DNA of 64,000 nucleotides, taken from NCBI RefSeq assembly GCF_009193295.2, contig NZ_CP059973.1, positions 124,001-188,000 on the forward strand. Reading direction: 5' to 3'. The position numbers and the translations under genes were made by a program. The stretch comes from Bacteroides luhongzhouii (GTDB lineage Bacteria; Bacteroidota; Bacteroidia; Bacteroidales; Bacteroidaceae). Below the pieces are notes generated by a model. The model worked only from the letters and a program-made list of their open reading frames with translations. It was not told the origin of the DNA and searched no databases. Of the stretch, positions 45,617-55,834 are shown one piece after another (within the stretch, counting starts at the first letter, position 1; every line of letters begins with the position of its first letter).

Positions 45617-47230
45617 TTAATACCAATTCTCATTCTGCGGAAAATTCTCTTTCCCCATCAAGTCAATCTGTTCTTGTGGAATAGGCCAACATTCGTGCTT
45701 TCCAACTACAAAGCTGGCACGACATTCCGCATAATCTTTATCTAAATAAGGATTTTCAACTTTCGTCTCACCATAATGCGCTTTCACTCTTTCACCCAAA
45801 AGTCCCAAACGTTTCAGCAACGGCCAGCGAACTCCCTCAAAATTCAGTTCACGAGCATATTCATCCAAAAGAATATCTTGCGTCAGAGGTCCCGCAAATT
45901 TGTCATTTCCGGCACGTTCCCATGTTTTATTGTAACAGCGCAGAGCATCCGTGCTCATCCCTCCGTCACGGCGCATATACGCTTCTGCCGCCATTAAGTA
46001 AGTTTCAGCCAGTCGATAGACAATCAAATCCTTGAATCCCGTTGTCCGGTCCGGATTATCGGCCATAGTCCACTGGTCAAAGTACTTTTTCGACATGAAA
46101 TGCAACGTCTCACAATAGCTGGAACTTTTCACAAGAGGAATCAATTCTCCATATTTAGGAGAATTAGGATCATTGTATTTGAAACGGTGTACAAACAATT
46201 CATTGTATCGTGTATCTTTAGCCTGATCATATAAACTCAATAAATAGGTATTCGGATAAATACGTCCCCAACCATATCCACCCTGATCGGCCGTATTGAT
46301 GCAACCTGAAATTTTATTGATTCGGGTAGTGGTCTGAATAGAGATACGATGTCCGGCAACCGGAGTTCCGGAACCTCCTCCACCCAAGTTTTGTGAATAT
46401 TGGAAACTCCACAATACTTCCGGGGATTTCAAATCTGCGCTATTAAATACATTCTCGGCCTTCTTTTCCATCGAGTAGATACCCTCCTGTTTAAAGATAT
46501 CTTCACATTCCTCAATGACTGTATCCCAATCTGACTCCCACATGGCAACCTGTGCACGGACATGTTTGGCAGTCGCTTTCGTTACTCGTCCATACAGCAC
46601 ATTTCCGTTATTTTGAGGAAGCGACCAGTCCAGACCTTTCATCGCATCATCCAAATCAGTCGTCATCAGCGTCATCAGTTCTTCGTGAGAAGCCGGTTTA
46701 TACTCCCGTTTCAGATTATCGACAGTGGTCGGAGTGACGTTCAGATAAAGACGGTCAAAGCGTTTCCAAAGTTCAAAATAGCTCCGTCCTCTGAAGAATT
46801 TCGCTTCACTCCATGCGTGCAATACATCGCTGTCATCCAGCCCCAAGGCTTCCGCGGCTACAATAATTTCATTTGCTTTTCCGATAATACCATAGTGATG
46901 TTTCCAGAACTTATTGACATCTCCAGTACTTGGAGTAAAACTTGTATTCAAACGTCCGATTGAGGTAGAAACACCTGCTCTAAGTATGGCAATATCCGTA
47001 TTAAAGTCACACATGGTAACGATGTACAAATTAGATTCATTATTATCCGCTCCACCCGGCAATTCACGTGCCAGGGAATACAATCCTGTAACGGCAGTAT
47101 TCAACCCTTCGGGAGTAGTGAACAGATAATTATTCGTCACGTCTGTTTTGGATTCCAGATTTAATAAATCCGAGCAGGAAGCGGTCAACATTCCGCAAAT
47201 GACAAAGGCTGTATATATTAACTTTTTCAT
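45617..47230 (-). CDS. SusD/RagB-family surface lipoprotein
   Basis: This 537-residue protein has lipoprotein Cys19 in LTASCSD, then DLLNLESKTDVTNNYLFTTPEGLNTAVTGLYSLAR, the standard SusD opening. It is helix-rich (TPR-like) with the C-terminal DEYARELNFEGVRWPLLKRLG, ending in the usual NPNW-like ENFPQNENWY. It binds glycan at the cell surface over the SusC pore encoded 14 bp upstream. Context makes the ligand a galactose-containing oligosaccharide, but binding residues cannot be named from sequence. Confidence 0.93.
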   Translation of the reverse strand: MKKLIYTAFVICGMLTASCSDLLNLESKTDVTNNYLFTTPEGLNTAVTGLYSLARELPGGADNNESNLYIVTMCDFNTDIAILRAGVSTSIGRLNTSFTPSTGDVNKFWKHHYGIIGKANEIIVAAEALGLDDSDVLHAWSEAKFFRGRSYFELWKRFDRLYLNVTPTTVDNLKREYKPASHEELMTLMTTDLDDAMKGLDWSLPQNNGNVLYGRVTKATAKHVRAQVAMWESDWDTVIEECEDIFKQEGIYSMEKKAENVFNSADLKSPEVLWSFQYSQNLGGGGSGTPVAGHRISIQTTTRINKISGCINTADQGGYGWGRIYPNTYLLSLYDQAKDTRYNELFVHRFKYNDPNSPKYGELIPLVKSSSYCETLHFMSKKYFDQWTMADNPDRTTGFKDLIVYRLAETYLMAAEAYMRRDGGMSTDALRCYNKTWERAGNDKFAGPLTQDILLDEYARELNFEGVRWPLLKRLGLLGERVKAHYGETKVENPYLDKDYAECRASFVVGKHECWPIPQEQIDLMGKENFPQNENWY

Positions 47231-47244
47231 AAGGATTCTTTATT

Positions 47245-50200
47245 TTAGAATGAAACATTGACACCGAACACATATTGTCTGGACTCCGGATAAGATCCTG
47301 GAGTCAGTTCGGGACTATAAGATTTAAATTCCGTAAATGTCAGCAAGTTAGTAGCAGTTGCATACAAGCGTAACTTATGAATCGGAGTATTCTTCAATAG
47401 TCGGGTGGGGAAAGTATATCCCAGTTGTAAGGTGCGTAAACGGATATAAGAAGCATCCTGAATGGCAATGGCACTCAAATATGCAGGGTCCGCACTATAA
47501 GAAGGACGTGGGAATTTGTTCGAAGGATTGAACGGAGTCCAATAATCCACCTTCACTCCATTCAGTTTTCCACGTAAAGAACCACCGGAATTATACTCGT
47601 ACAAATAACCGTTCTTAATCTTTCTGCCGGAAACTCCATACCAGTCCATGAACAGGTCAAATCCTTTCCAGTTCCATGTAGAAGAAAGGGAGAGTGTAAA
47701 CTTCGGATCTTTCCGGATAGGTACCCTGTCATCAGCTGTAATCTTTCCATCCCCGTTGTTATCACGCACTTTGACCATTCCCGGTTCAATAGCGCCACCA
47801 TAATCAATCGGACTGTCGGCCACACCGTCATTATCACTGTCATAAGTATTTCTCGGTGTATAGACCAGATTTCCCGTACCATCACGAGTAATCTCAAAAT
47901 CATCATACTGAAAAATTCCATCTACCAGATAATCATAGTATACATTGATCGGTTCTCCGATAATCCATCCCTGGGCTACCTGACTTGCCGGCTTTCCGTT
48001 CTCATCGAGAGTATCGTCAATACGGACAATTTCATTCTTATACATGCTGAAATTAGTTCCGAGTGTCCAGGTAAACTCCTTCGTACGTACCACGTCACCA
48101 TTTAAAGAAAGATCAATACCACTGGATTTCGTCTTTCCCAGATTATCAAGCATGGTGGTATATCCGAGTGACGCATTCAGGGAACGTTCCACCAACAAAT
48201 CCTTCGTATGAGTATTATAATACTCAACCGTACCATTCAGACGACCATTGAAGAAACTAAAATCAACACCAAAGTTAGCTGTTGCAGACTGTTCCCATTT
48301 CAGGTTTGGATTAGACAGTTCCTTGCCCGGCAAATATCCCATTTGAAAAACATCTCCAAACTCATATCCTTTATTATCAGCCAGTCCCAAAGTAGTATAA
48401 TTGCCGATACCGTTCTGATTACCTACAATACCATAACTCACACGGAGTTTCAGGTTATCAATCCACGACACATCTCTTAGGAAACTCTCCTGATTGGCAC
48501 GCCAGGCAAAAGCAGCTGACGGGAAAGTTCCCCATTTATTTTCTTTTCCGAAACGGCTGGAACCGTCACGGCGGACAGCCACGTTCAACAAATAACGATC
48601 TAAAAGTGAATATTGCGCCCGAGCCATGAAAGACACCAAGTTATTTTCATTAAACAGACGACGGGGCTTGCCTGTAAACTCACCCTGAGAAATGAAGTTC
48701 CAGTCTTTATCCACCGGAAGATTCTCAACCGAGTACCCGATAGATTTCGAACCATTATGGTCGACAGACTGAACGCCGGTTAATGTCAACTGGTGTTTCT
48801 TATTCCGGATAGGCACTTTATAAGTCACAATATTCTCAACCAGCCAGTTCTGTGTACGCGATTCGTCAAGAACCGCCGTTCCTCCGCCTCCCGGATATTG
48901 GGAATCTTTATAAGAACCATCTTCAGACGTCTGATTATAAACAGAAGTATTCAGGCGATAATTGAATCCCTTGAATGGCTTCACATCCATAAAAAAGTTC
49001 AGGCGGTAATTATCACGAGTTACTTCACGTCCATAATGTTCGGCACGGTACAAAGGATTATAATTTCCTTCCGAGTTGATATATTTTGTATACTTGCCAT
49101 CAGCATCATATATCTCTGCCAATGGAGAACTAGTAATAAAATCATTAAAGTTACCATCCTCACGATCTTGTTTTGTCATCGCATAAGAAGAATTGATACC
49201 GAAACTAATCCATTTAGCTATTTCAAAGTCCAGATTCAGTCTTAAAGAAAACTTCTGATACCCCGACCCGGTAACCACCATTCCTTGTTGGTCAAAGTAG
49301 TTGGCACCTGCCGATACTTTGATTTTCTCTGTTCCTCCACGTACACTGACATCGTGATTATGGTAGATTGCATTTCTAAACATTTTTTTTTCCCAGTCGA
49401 TAAACTTTCCGCCGGCCCATACCCGTTGCATCACCTCGTCTTCCAACGCTTCGGCTATAGAAATCTCACGCGCATCAATTATTCCTTTATCATGCGCCTT
49501 TGCTTCACGACGAAGCTGCATATATTCTTCAGGAGAGTAGAAATCGAAATTTCTCCAAAGAGATTGAATACCCAGATAGCCATTATAATTGACTTCCACT
49601 TTTCCGGCTTTACCACGTTTGGTAGTCACCAGTACCACACCATCACTGGCACGTGCCCCATAAATAGCCTGCGATGCAGCATCCTTCAGTATTTCAACCG
49701 ATTCAATATCATCCGCACTCAACGTACTGAACTCTGTTGCACTGGAAGGAGAACCATCTATAATATATAAAGGTGCATTGTCCGCACTGATAGAACGGGA
49801 ACCACGAATGGTAATCGAAGGAGTTGATCCCGGTCGTCCGGAACTACTCGTTACATTCACACCTGCGGCACGTCCACGTAACATATCAGCCACATTACCG
49901 GCGGGAAATGTTTTCATTTCATCCGCTTTGACCGAAGCTACCGAAGTAGCCACATCACTTTTACGCTGAACTCCATAACCAACAACAACCAATTCATCGA
50001 GCATTTTCGACTCTTCCACCAGATTCACATTCAGCACTGTTTTCGTACCGACACGTATCTTCTGTTCCTTATATCCTATACAAGAAAAAACAAGGGTCGA
50101 TTTAGCCGATACACTGATTGAATATTTTCCATTTACATCCGTCACTGTACCGTTAGTAGTCCCCTCCTCCATAATATTAGCTCCGGGAATCGGTCCAAAT

Positions 50201-50304
50201 GCGTCTGTCACCACTCCAGAAACTCTGACGTTTTGAGCACTAACCTCTAAAGAGATAAGAAAGGCTGTCAGGAACACAGCCCATTTAATTACGATGTTTT
50301 TCAT
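47245..50304 (-). CDS. SusC/RagA-family TonB-dependent outer-membrane transporter
   Basis: This 1019-residue protein has a signal peptide ending at VSAQNV. A carboxypeptidase-regulatory-like domain follows (about 25-105), then the TonB-box region MLDELVVVGYG and a plug with VEILKDAASQAIYGARASDGVVLVTTKRG. The C-terminal beta barrel ends in an aromatic residue (YVFGVNVSF). It imports oligosaccharides with the SusD encoded downstream. It lies immediately downstream of the hybrid sensor-regulator gene (131-bp gap), which is presumably its activator. A weak promoter-like GACTTTTG stands 30 bp before its start. Confidence 0.94.
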   Translation of the reverse strand: MKNIVIKWAVFLTAFLISLEVSAQNVRVSGVVTDAFGPIPGANIMEEGTTNGTVTDVNGKYSISVSAKSTLVFSCIGYKEQKIRVGTKTVLNVNLVEESKMLDELVVVGYGVQRKSDVATSVASVKADEMKTFPAGNVADMLRGRAAGVNVTSSSGRPGSTPSITIRGSRSISADNAPLYIIDGSPSSATEFSTLSADDIESVEILKDAASQAIYGARASDGVVLVTTKRGKAGKVEVNYNGYLGIQSLWRNFDFYSPEEYMQLRREAKAHDKGIIDAREISIAEALEDEVMQRVWAGGKFIDWEKKMFRNAIYHNHDVSVRGGTEKIKVSAGANYFDQQGMVVTGSGYQKFSLRLNLDFEIAKWISFGINSSYAMTKQDREDGNFNDFITSSPLAEIYDADGKYTKYINSEGNYNPLYRAEHYGREVTRDNYRLNFFMDVKPFKGFNYRLNTSVYNQTSEDGSYKDSQYPGGGGTAVLDESRTQNWLVENIVTYKVPIRNKKHQLTLTGVQSVDHNGSKSIGYSVENLPVDKDWNFISQGEFTGKPRRLFNENNLVSFMARAQYSLLDRYLLNVAVRRDGSSRFGKENKWGTFPSAAFAWRANQESFLRDVSWIDNLKLRVSYGIVGNQNGIGNYTTLGLADNKGYEFGDVFQMGYLPGKELSNPNLKWEQSATANFGVDFSFFNGRLNGTVEYYNTHTKDLLVERSLNASLGYTTMLDNLGKTKSSGIDLSLNGDVVRTKEFTWTLGTNFSMYKNEIVRIDDTLDENGKPASQVAQGWIIGEPINVYYDYLVDGIFQYDDFEITRDGTGNLVYTPRNTYDSDNDGVADSPIDYGGAIEPGMVKVRDNNGDGKITADDRVPIRKDPKFTLSLSSTWNWKGFDLFMDWYGVSGRKIKNGYLYEYNSGGSLRGKLNGVKVDYWTPFNPSNKFPRPSYSADPAYLSAIAIQDASYIRLRTLQLGYTFPTRLLKNTPIHKLRLYATATNLLTFTEFKSYSPELTPGSYPESRQYVFGVNVSF

Positions 50305-50333
50305 ACTATGTAATAATTTGAATGATTACAGCG

Positions 50334-50341
50334 CAAAAGTC
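50334..50341 (-). promoter_or_regulatory. Possible -7 element (GACTTTTG) of the susC operon
   Basis: The minus strand reads GACTTTTG, one base off TAnnTTTG, 30 bp upstream of the susC ATG. No matching -33 element is visible, as is common at activator-dependent PUL promoters. Confidence 0.35.
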
Positions 50342-50435
50342 CCAATTATTAATGATTTCGAATAATAGAATCGTCCGTATAAAAGTTCAAATAGTACAAT
50401 TCTCGTCAGGAAGCAGATATATAAAATTCTGTAAA

Positions 50436-53400
50436 TTAAGAATTTGCATATTTCCGTCTATAAGCAGCCGGAGTAATATCATAAGCATTTTTAAAACACC
50501 GGATAAAATAACTTGGATTAGAAAAGCCGTAATCAAATGCTATATCAGCAATCAGGGCATTGGGATCATTCCGCAATTTTTCTGTTGCCTTTTTCAATCT
50601 CAAAGATAAAATAAAGTCATTCGGAGTCTGTCCGGTCAATGCTTTCAATTTGGTAAAAAGCAACGTTCTGCTCATACACATCTCACGTGCAAAAGTAGCC
50701 ACGTCAAAGTCTGCGTTATCAATATAAGATTCCACAATCGCCGTAGCATCCATCAACATCTTTTTATCGATCGGATTGAACGGAAGGTCTTCCACTTTAG
50801 GTTCGTCGTTGCGAACAAACCGTTGTTGAAGTAGTTTACGAGTCTGAATGATATTGTTGCACCGGGCTACCAATATCTTGATATTAAAAGGTTTGGAAAT
50901 ATAATCATCCGCACCTGTCTGCAAGCCTTCCAAGGTATGTTCTTCCCGGTTGCGGGCTGTCAGCAAGACAACAGGTATATGGCTGGTCTGCAAATTACTT
51001 TTCAACTTCTCGCACATTTCCAGTCCGGACATGACAGGCATCATGATGTCACTTACAATCATCTGCGGTTGCAGCGAAGAAGCCCGTTCCAATCCTTCCT
51101 GCCCGTCGGCAGCCGTATATACCTCATATATCTGTTCAAAAATCTGCGTCAATACCTTACGCATTTCCGGGTTATCTTCTACAATCAGCATTTTCACCGT
51201 TTTATCCGGCTTCACCATTTCCGAAATTTCTTGAGGCTCTATTATATAATGTTCAGCAACGTGCTCATCTGCGGAGGAAGAGACTTCCATATTCATATTC
51301 GCATCCCGGTGAAGAGTAACGGTAAAAGAGGTAACTCCATTCGGTTCGCTTTCCACTCCGATGGTTCCCTGATGCAACTCTACAATTCCTTTCGCCATCG
51401 CCAATCCAATGCCCGATCCTTTGACAGTTCGTGTGGTTGTTGCCGAATCATCCTGCCAAAACCGTTCAAATACATGTTTGATCTTGGATTTATCAATGCC
51501 TACCCCCAGGTTGTTGACTGAAATCACAATGTCATTATCTCCTTCCGCTGACAGCTCAACAGAAATCCAGTCACCAGGCTTCGTATACTTAAAAGCGTTG
51601 GACAATAAATTATAGAATACTTTCTCTATCTGCGTCTTGTCAATATACAAATCTGCTTCTTTCAGAGTGGAAGAAAAGCGGAGATCTATCTTATTCAGTT
51701 GGGCATAACTATAGAAAGAACCACAAATTTCCTCTATCACCGCCACAATATTCTCTTTAGAAATCTTTAGTTTCAAGTATCCCTGATCCTGCTTGCGGAT
51801 ATCAATGACTTCATCCACGAGGTTATTCATCCTGCGGGAATTTTTATAAATATCCAGAATCTTATTATATACTTCAGGAATAATGTCCTTATGCATCAGG
51901 AGCATTTCGAGCTGGCTGGATATAAGTGTTAACGGAGTACGGAATTCATGCGATACATTGGTAAAGAAACGCAGTTTGGACTGGTTCACACTTTCGATAT
52001 ACTCTTTTTCCCGTTTCTCGGCCAATAAAGAGTGCCGCAAGGTTTTTCGTATCCAGAACATACGGATAATATAGCCGGCAATGAGGATAGCTGCCAGCAC
52101 CATCAACAAAATAAACCATGCCCGCTGATAAACGGGAGCCTCCACTATCAGCTCAAAACTAACGGAAGGTGCTTCCTGACCGTGAACGCCCACCTGGTCG
52201 CCACGGACATGGAAAGTATAATGCCCCGGATGAAGATTGGTATAGGTAATCATCGTATTATCGCCCGCCTTCATATATTCGTTATCAAAGCCTTCAAGTT
52301 TATATTCCAGACCGATATTAGAAATATTATTCAGGGTGTTACTTGCTATCTCAAAAGTGACGGAAGAATATCTGGGCGGCAATACTAACCGATGTTCATA
52401 CAATACGGTTTCTTTGATAAGCCCCAACGAATCAAGCGGTTGTATTTCCGTATTATCCACAAGCACCCGTTTTACAAACACATCATAGTCAACAGACTGT
52501 TTGTTCAGCTTTTCCTGGGCGATAGAGACAATACCCGCCAGACCACACACGTAAATATCGTGGTCGGACGCAATATACAGCCCTCCATCATTTACATTAT
52601 TCAAGGGAAAATCACTCTGTCTGTTATAGTTCTCGAATGTAATTGTTGCCAGGTTGAATTTAGAGAAGCCACCATTGGTTGCCACATAGATAGAACCATC
52701 CAAAGGACTCTCCACCAATCCGGTTATAAATCCATTTTCCAATCCCTGTTTCGCTCCGTATCCCACAAAAGAATCTGTCTTCTTATCAAATAGATAAATT
52801 CCCGAGCCTGTCGATCCCAGCCATATACGTCCTTTCTTATCACATAAAATGTGGTTGATGTGATGCTGCGCTGTGCTCTGCGCTATTTGGGAGAAAGGAT
52901 AACTATGAGCAGTACCCGCTTTGAGGTTGACTCGTATCAGATCAAAAGAGGTAGTCAGCCATAAATCCCCGTCTTTGTCAAACGTCATATCCCAAACCTG
53001 CGACAGATGTTTGGCAGCCAACGAAGGGTGTTCGAAATGATGAAGTCGAAGGTGTTTTTTATCCAATACAAGCAATCCTCCCTTGGCAGCTATCAATAAA
53101 GAATCGTGGCCGGCAAACTCTATCATTTTCACCAGATTATAGGCTCTGTCAACAACTGTTTTTCCTTCCGGAGTATAGATGTTTTCCGAGATAGATTCTA
53201 TATGCCCGGTCGACAGATTAATCCGGTTGATTCCCTGATAAAGAGAAGCTACCCAAAGATAATCCGGCTCTTTCTCATAATAAAGAGACTTCACTATCTT
53301 AAAAGAAAGCTCCTGAGAATAGACCTTTTTTAAAGGGAAAAAGCGTTTGGTATGTTTATCATAATAGTTCAACCCGCTTCCTTCACTTGCAAACCAGATC

Positions 53401-54470
53401 CGTCCGGAACGGTCTTCGGCAATGGAACTGATAATATAAGAATTCAAATGACCGCCAACAGCCGTAGACGAGCGGTAAAAATGGAAAGCATCATTCGCTA
53501 CATTATAATATTGGATTCCCTGATAGAAAGTCCCCAACCATAAAGTCCCCGAAGTGTCGTAATGCATCGAAATAATGGAACGTATATCGGCCGCCTCCAC
53601 ATTCAAGTCATATTCATAATCTGTAAACTCTCCGGTAAACAGGTTTAAAGTCTGCAAACCGGCATAAGTTCCGATATACAGGAGACTATCATTAGCTTGT
53701 GTCACATGACGCACATTATTATGGTTAATCGTATTTTCAGCTATCTTATGATGCCTGAAATGAGTAAATTTTCCATCTTCATCCAACCGTATGAGTCCTC
53801 TGTTTCTGGTAGCTATCCAGATACTTCCGTTTCTGTCTTCTGTTATTGAATTGACAGCTCCCACATCCATACGTCGGGTGATATGTGCAGACTGGTCAAT
53901 GCAATATATCCCTTTGGAGGAAGTACCCACCACCACTGTCTGATTCTGACGAACCATGAGACTGTTCATCAATACATCCTCATCATCCGAAGGAAATGAA
54001 AAGAATAATTCGGGCGTCTGGTCGAGGTTGCGGTAACGGTAGATTTCCTTTCCGGTAGCTATCCATAATGCATCGTGCGCATAACAGATTCCCGCAACTT
54101 CTCCTTCACGCAACACCCTGAAACGATTCAAACGCATATCATAAAGAGTCACGCTCTGCAAACTGCGGATAAAGAGCAATCCGGCTTTATTTCCGCAAAC
54201 CTGCCTGATATTATTGATATTGATGGAATAAGGATTAGCGTTATCCGGTTTGAATACTTCAAACTTACGTCCGTCAAATCGATTCAGCCCGTCTTGAGTG
54301 CCAATCCATAAAAAACCGAATTCATCCTGATAGAAACAATTGACCGTTTGATGAGAAAGCCCTTGCCTTACGTCCTTAAAGCGCATATTGATATCCTTCG
54401 TCACATTTGCCATGCAACAAAGTCCCGATATGAACAGGCAATAAACAACAAGAAATTTAGCTTTGGCCAT
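50436..54470 (-). CDS. Hybrid two-component system sensor-regulator (HTCS) of the PUL
   Basis: This is a 1344-residue single-protein two-component system. After the signal peptide, an N-terminal periplasmic region contains repeated two-component propeller blades (GFLWIGTQDGLNRFDG, GSIWIATRNRGLIRLD, and similar), making two seven-blade propellers (about 30-690). A Y_Y_Y domain follows (about 700-775). One membrane helix is at about 782-804, then HisKA with His841 in NVSHEFRTPL, HATPase, a receiver domain with phospho-acceptor Asp1141 in MIVSDIMMPVMSG, and a C-terminal AraC-type HTH. It senses an oligosaccharide in the periplasm and activates the adjacent susC operon. I chose ATG 54470 over 54497 because the signal peptide MAKAKFLVVYCLF starts there. 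Confidence 0.95.
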   Translation of the reverse strand: MAKAKFLVVYCLFISGLCCMANVTKDINMRFKDVRQGLSHQTVNCFYQDEFGFLWIGTQDGLNRFDGRKFEVFKPDNANPYSININNIRQVCGNKAGLLFIRSLQSVTLYDMRLNRFRVLREGEVAGICYAHDALWIATGKEIYRYRNLDQTPELFFSFPSDDEDVLMNSLMVRQNQTVVVGTSSKGIYCIDQSAHITRRMDVGAVNSITEDRNGSIWIATRNRGLIRLDEDGKFTHFRHHKIAENTINHNNVRHVTQANDSLLYIGTYAGLQTLNLFTGEFTDYEYDLNVEAADIRSIISMHYDTSGTLWLGTFYQGIQYYNVANDAFHFYRSSTAVGGHLNSYIISSIAEDRSGRIWFASEGSGLNYYDKHTKRFFPLKKVYSQELSFKIVKSLYYEKEPDYLWVASLYQGINRINLSTGHIESISENIYTPEGKTVVDRAYNLVKMIEFAGHDSLLIAAKGGLLVLDKKHLRLHHFEHPSLAAKHLSQVWDMTFDKDGDLWLTTSFDLIRVNLKAGTAHSYPFSQIAQSTAQHHINHILCDKKGRIWLGSTGSGIYLFDKKTDSFVGYGAKQGLENGFITGLVESPLDGSIYVATNGGFSKFNLATITFENYNRQSDFPLNNVNDGGLYIASDHDIYVCGLAGIVSIAQEKLNKQSVDYDVFVKRVLVDNTEIQPLDSLGLIKETVLYEHRLVLPPRYSSVTFEIASNTLNNISNIGLEYKLEGFDNEYMKAGDNTMITYTNLHPGHYTFHVRGDQVGVHGQEAPSVSFELIVEAPVYQRAWFILLMVLAAILIAGYIIRMFWIRKTLRHSLLAEKREKEYIESVNQSKLRFFTNVSHEFRTPLTLISSQLEMLLMHKDIIPEVYNKILDIYKNSRRMNNLVDEVIDIRKQDQGYLKLKISKENIVAVIEEICGSFYSYAQLNKIDLRFSSTLKEADLYIDKTQIEKVFYNLLSNAFKYTKPGDWISVELSAEGDNDIVISVNNLGVGIDKSKIKHVFERFWQDDSATTTRTVKGSGIGLAMAKGIVELHQGTIGVESEPNGVTSFTVTLHRDANMNMEVSSSADEHVAEHYIIEPQEISEMVKPDKTVKMLIVEDNPEMRKVLTQIFEQIYEVYTAADGQEGLERASSLQPQMIVSDIMMPVMSGLEMCEKLKSNLQTSHIPVVLLTARNREEHTLEGLQTGADDYISKPFNIKILVARCNNIIQTRKLLQQRFVRNDEPKVEDLPFNPIDKKMLMDATAIVESYIDNADFDVATFAREMCMSRTLLFTKLKALTGQTPNDFILSLRLKKATEKLRNDPNALIADIAFDYGFSNPSYFIRCFKNAYDITPAAYRRKYANS

Positions 54471-54601
54471 CTGTGTTTTTCGATAATTCAGATGCAATAT
54501 TCGGGAAAATCCAAGATATATGCAAGCGTTTATTCAAAAACCTGATTGCCTATTGCCTGCAGACTATTACTCGGGAGGCGTATAACTAATCTCCCTATCG
54601 A

Positions 54602-54731
54602 ATAAAATTAATCATCTGACAGTTAATTCTTTTTCGTCTGACTATAGTCAGACGAAAGTTCAACTATAGTCAGACGTAAGTTTAACAGTAGTCAGACGCA
54701 AGTTCGACTATAGTCAGACGATTAATTTTAT
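54602..54731. repeat. Inverted-repeat element with four 22-bp palindromic units
   Basis: This element occupies the 374-bp divergent gap between the HTCS and EamA genes (the remainder, 54498-54601 and 54732-54815, shows nothing notable). Ends ATAAAATTAATCATCTGAC (54602-54620) and GTCAGACGATTAATTTTAT (54713-54731) are inverted repeats with one mismatch in 19. Between them the 14-mer ACTATAGTCAGACG recurs at 54641, 54663, 54685 (as ACAGTAGTCAGACG) and 54707, exactly 22 bp apart. The first unit is a full palindrome, CGTCTGACTATAGTCAGACG. The linkers read RAAGTTCRA-like. It shares the 22-bp period with the array at 12623-12747, and the 12-mer CAGACGATTAAT with that element's right arm. Confidence 0.88.
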
Positions 54732-54815
54732 GCATAAACAAGATTAGTTATCTCTTTACCAAGAAATAGTTTTTAGCATACGAAAGATTAAATTATACTA
54801 TCAACCGCCTAAACA

Positions 54816-54847
54816 CTTGTTTATCATTGGTGAACTGCGTACTTTTG
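54816..54847 (+). promoter_or_regulatory. Bacteroides-type promoter of the EamA transporter gene
   Basis: CTTG (54816-54819), a 20-base spacer and TACTTTTG (54840-54847) match the -33/-7 consensus. The ATG is at 54872, giving a short leader of about 15-20 nucleotides. Confidence 0.7.
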
Positions 54848-54871
54848 CACGCCATTTAAAAAAGCAAAACA

Positions 54872-55783
54872 ATGACCAACAAAACCAAAGGTTTTATCTA
54901 TGGAGCGATTGCCGCTGCGAGCTACGGTATGAATCCTCTTTTTGCACTTCCGCTCTATGCAGCCGGAATGAGTGTCGATACCGTTTTATTCTACCGATAC
55001 TTCTTTGCGGCAATCGTGCTGGGTATTCTGATGAAAATGCAGCACCAGTCTTTTGCGCTTCGTAAGGCAGACGTCTTACCCTTAGTCATTATGGGGTTGT
55101 TATTCTCTTTTTCATCACTGCTTTTGTTTATGAGTTATAATTATATGGATGCCGGAATTGCTTCAACGATTCTGTTTGTTTATCCGGTGATGGTAGCTGT
55201 CATTATGGGAATATTTTTCAAGGAAAAGATTTCCGTAATTACCGTTTTCTCCATCCTGCTGGCACTTTCAGGCATTGCCTTGCTTTATCAGGGAGATGGA
55301 AATAAACCACTATCGACTTTGGGAATTATCTTTGTTCTGTTGTCTTCCCTCTCTTATGCTATATATATAGTAGGTGTAAACCGTTCGACATTGAAAAACC
55401 TGCCGACCACGAAACTCACATTCTATGCCATTTTGTTCGGACTATCGGTTTATATCGTCCGTTTAAATTTCTGTATGGAACTGCAAGTAATACCATCTGT
55501 CTGGCTCTGGGCTGATGTATTATCACTCGCCATTCTGCCAACTGCCGTATCACTGGTCTGTACCGCACTGGCCATTCATTATATAGGCTCTACCCCAACG
55601 GCAATATTGGGTGCTCTGGAACCGGTGACAGCTTTATTTTTCGGTGTTCTCCTGTTTCATGAAAAACTGACTCCTCGGTTAATGATGGGTATTTTGATGA
55701 TTATCACCGCCGTTACCCTGATTATCATTGGCAAGTCACTCATAAAAAAGATGGGGATGCTGTTGCAGATGAACAAAAAATAA
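54872..55783 (+). CDS. EamA-family drug/metabolite transporter
   Basis: This 303-residue inner-membrane protein has ten predicted helices in two EamA repeats (about 5-140 and 150-290), for example GFIYGAIAAASYGMNPLFALPLY and ILGALEPVTALFFGVLLFHEKLTP. The second of these is the EP..A...G...F.E signature of DMT carriers. It would export or import a small metabolite; the substrate is unknown. It is transcribed from its own promoter at 54816-54847, and the frr promoter overlaps its end. It marks the switch from carbohydrate genes to housekeeping genes. Confidence 0.88.
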   Translation: MTNKTKGFIYGAIAAASYGMNPLFALPLYAAGMSVDTVLFYRYFFAAIVLGILMKMQHQSFALRKADVLPLVIMGLLFSFSSLLLFMSYNYMDAGIASTILFVYPVMVAVIMGIFFKEKISVITVFSILLALSGIALLYQGDGNKPLSTLGIIFVLLSSLSYAIYIVGVNRSTLKNLPTTKLTFYAILFGLSVYIVRLNFCMELQVIPSVWLWADVLSLAILPTAVSLVCTALAIHYIGSTPTAILGALEPVTALFFGVLLFHEKLTPRLMMGILMIITAVTLIIIGKSLIKKMGMLLQMNKK

Positions 55784-55793
55784 TATACTTTTG
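55762..55793 (+). promoter_or_regulatory. Bacteroides-type promoter of frr
   Basis: GTTG (55762-55765), 20 bases, then TACTTTTG (55786-55793) overlap the last codons of the EamA gene. The start codon of frr is 42 bp further on. Confidence 0.65.
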
Positions 55794-55834
55794 CTACTTA
55801 ATCAATCAAAATGCAATTTTAAATCTCAAAAAAT

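Noticed and set aside
54641..54720. CRISPR array or minisatellite inside a gene
   Set aside because: The unit is 22 bp with no unique spacer of 25-40 bp, and the array lies outside any credible reading frame.
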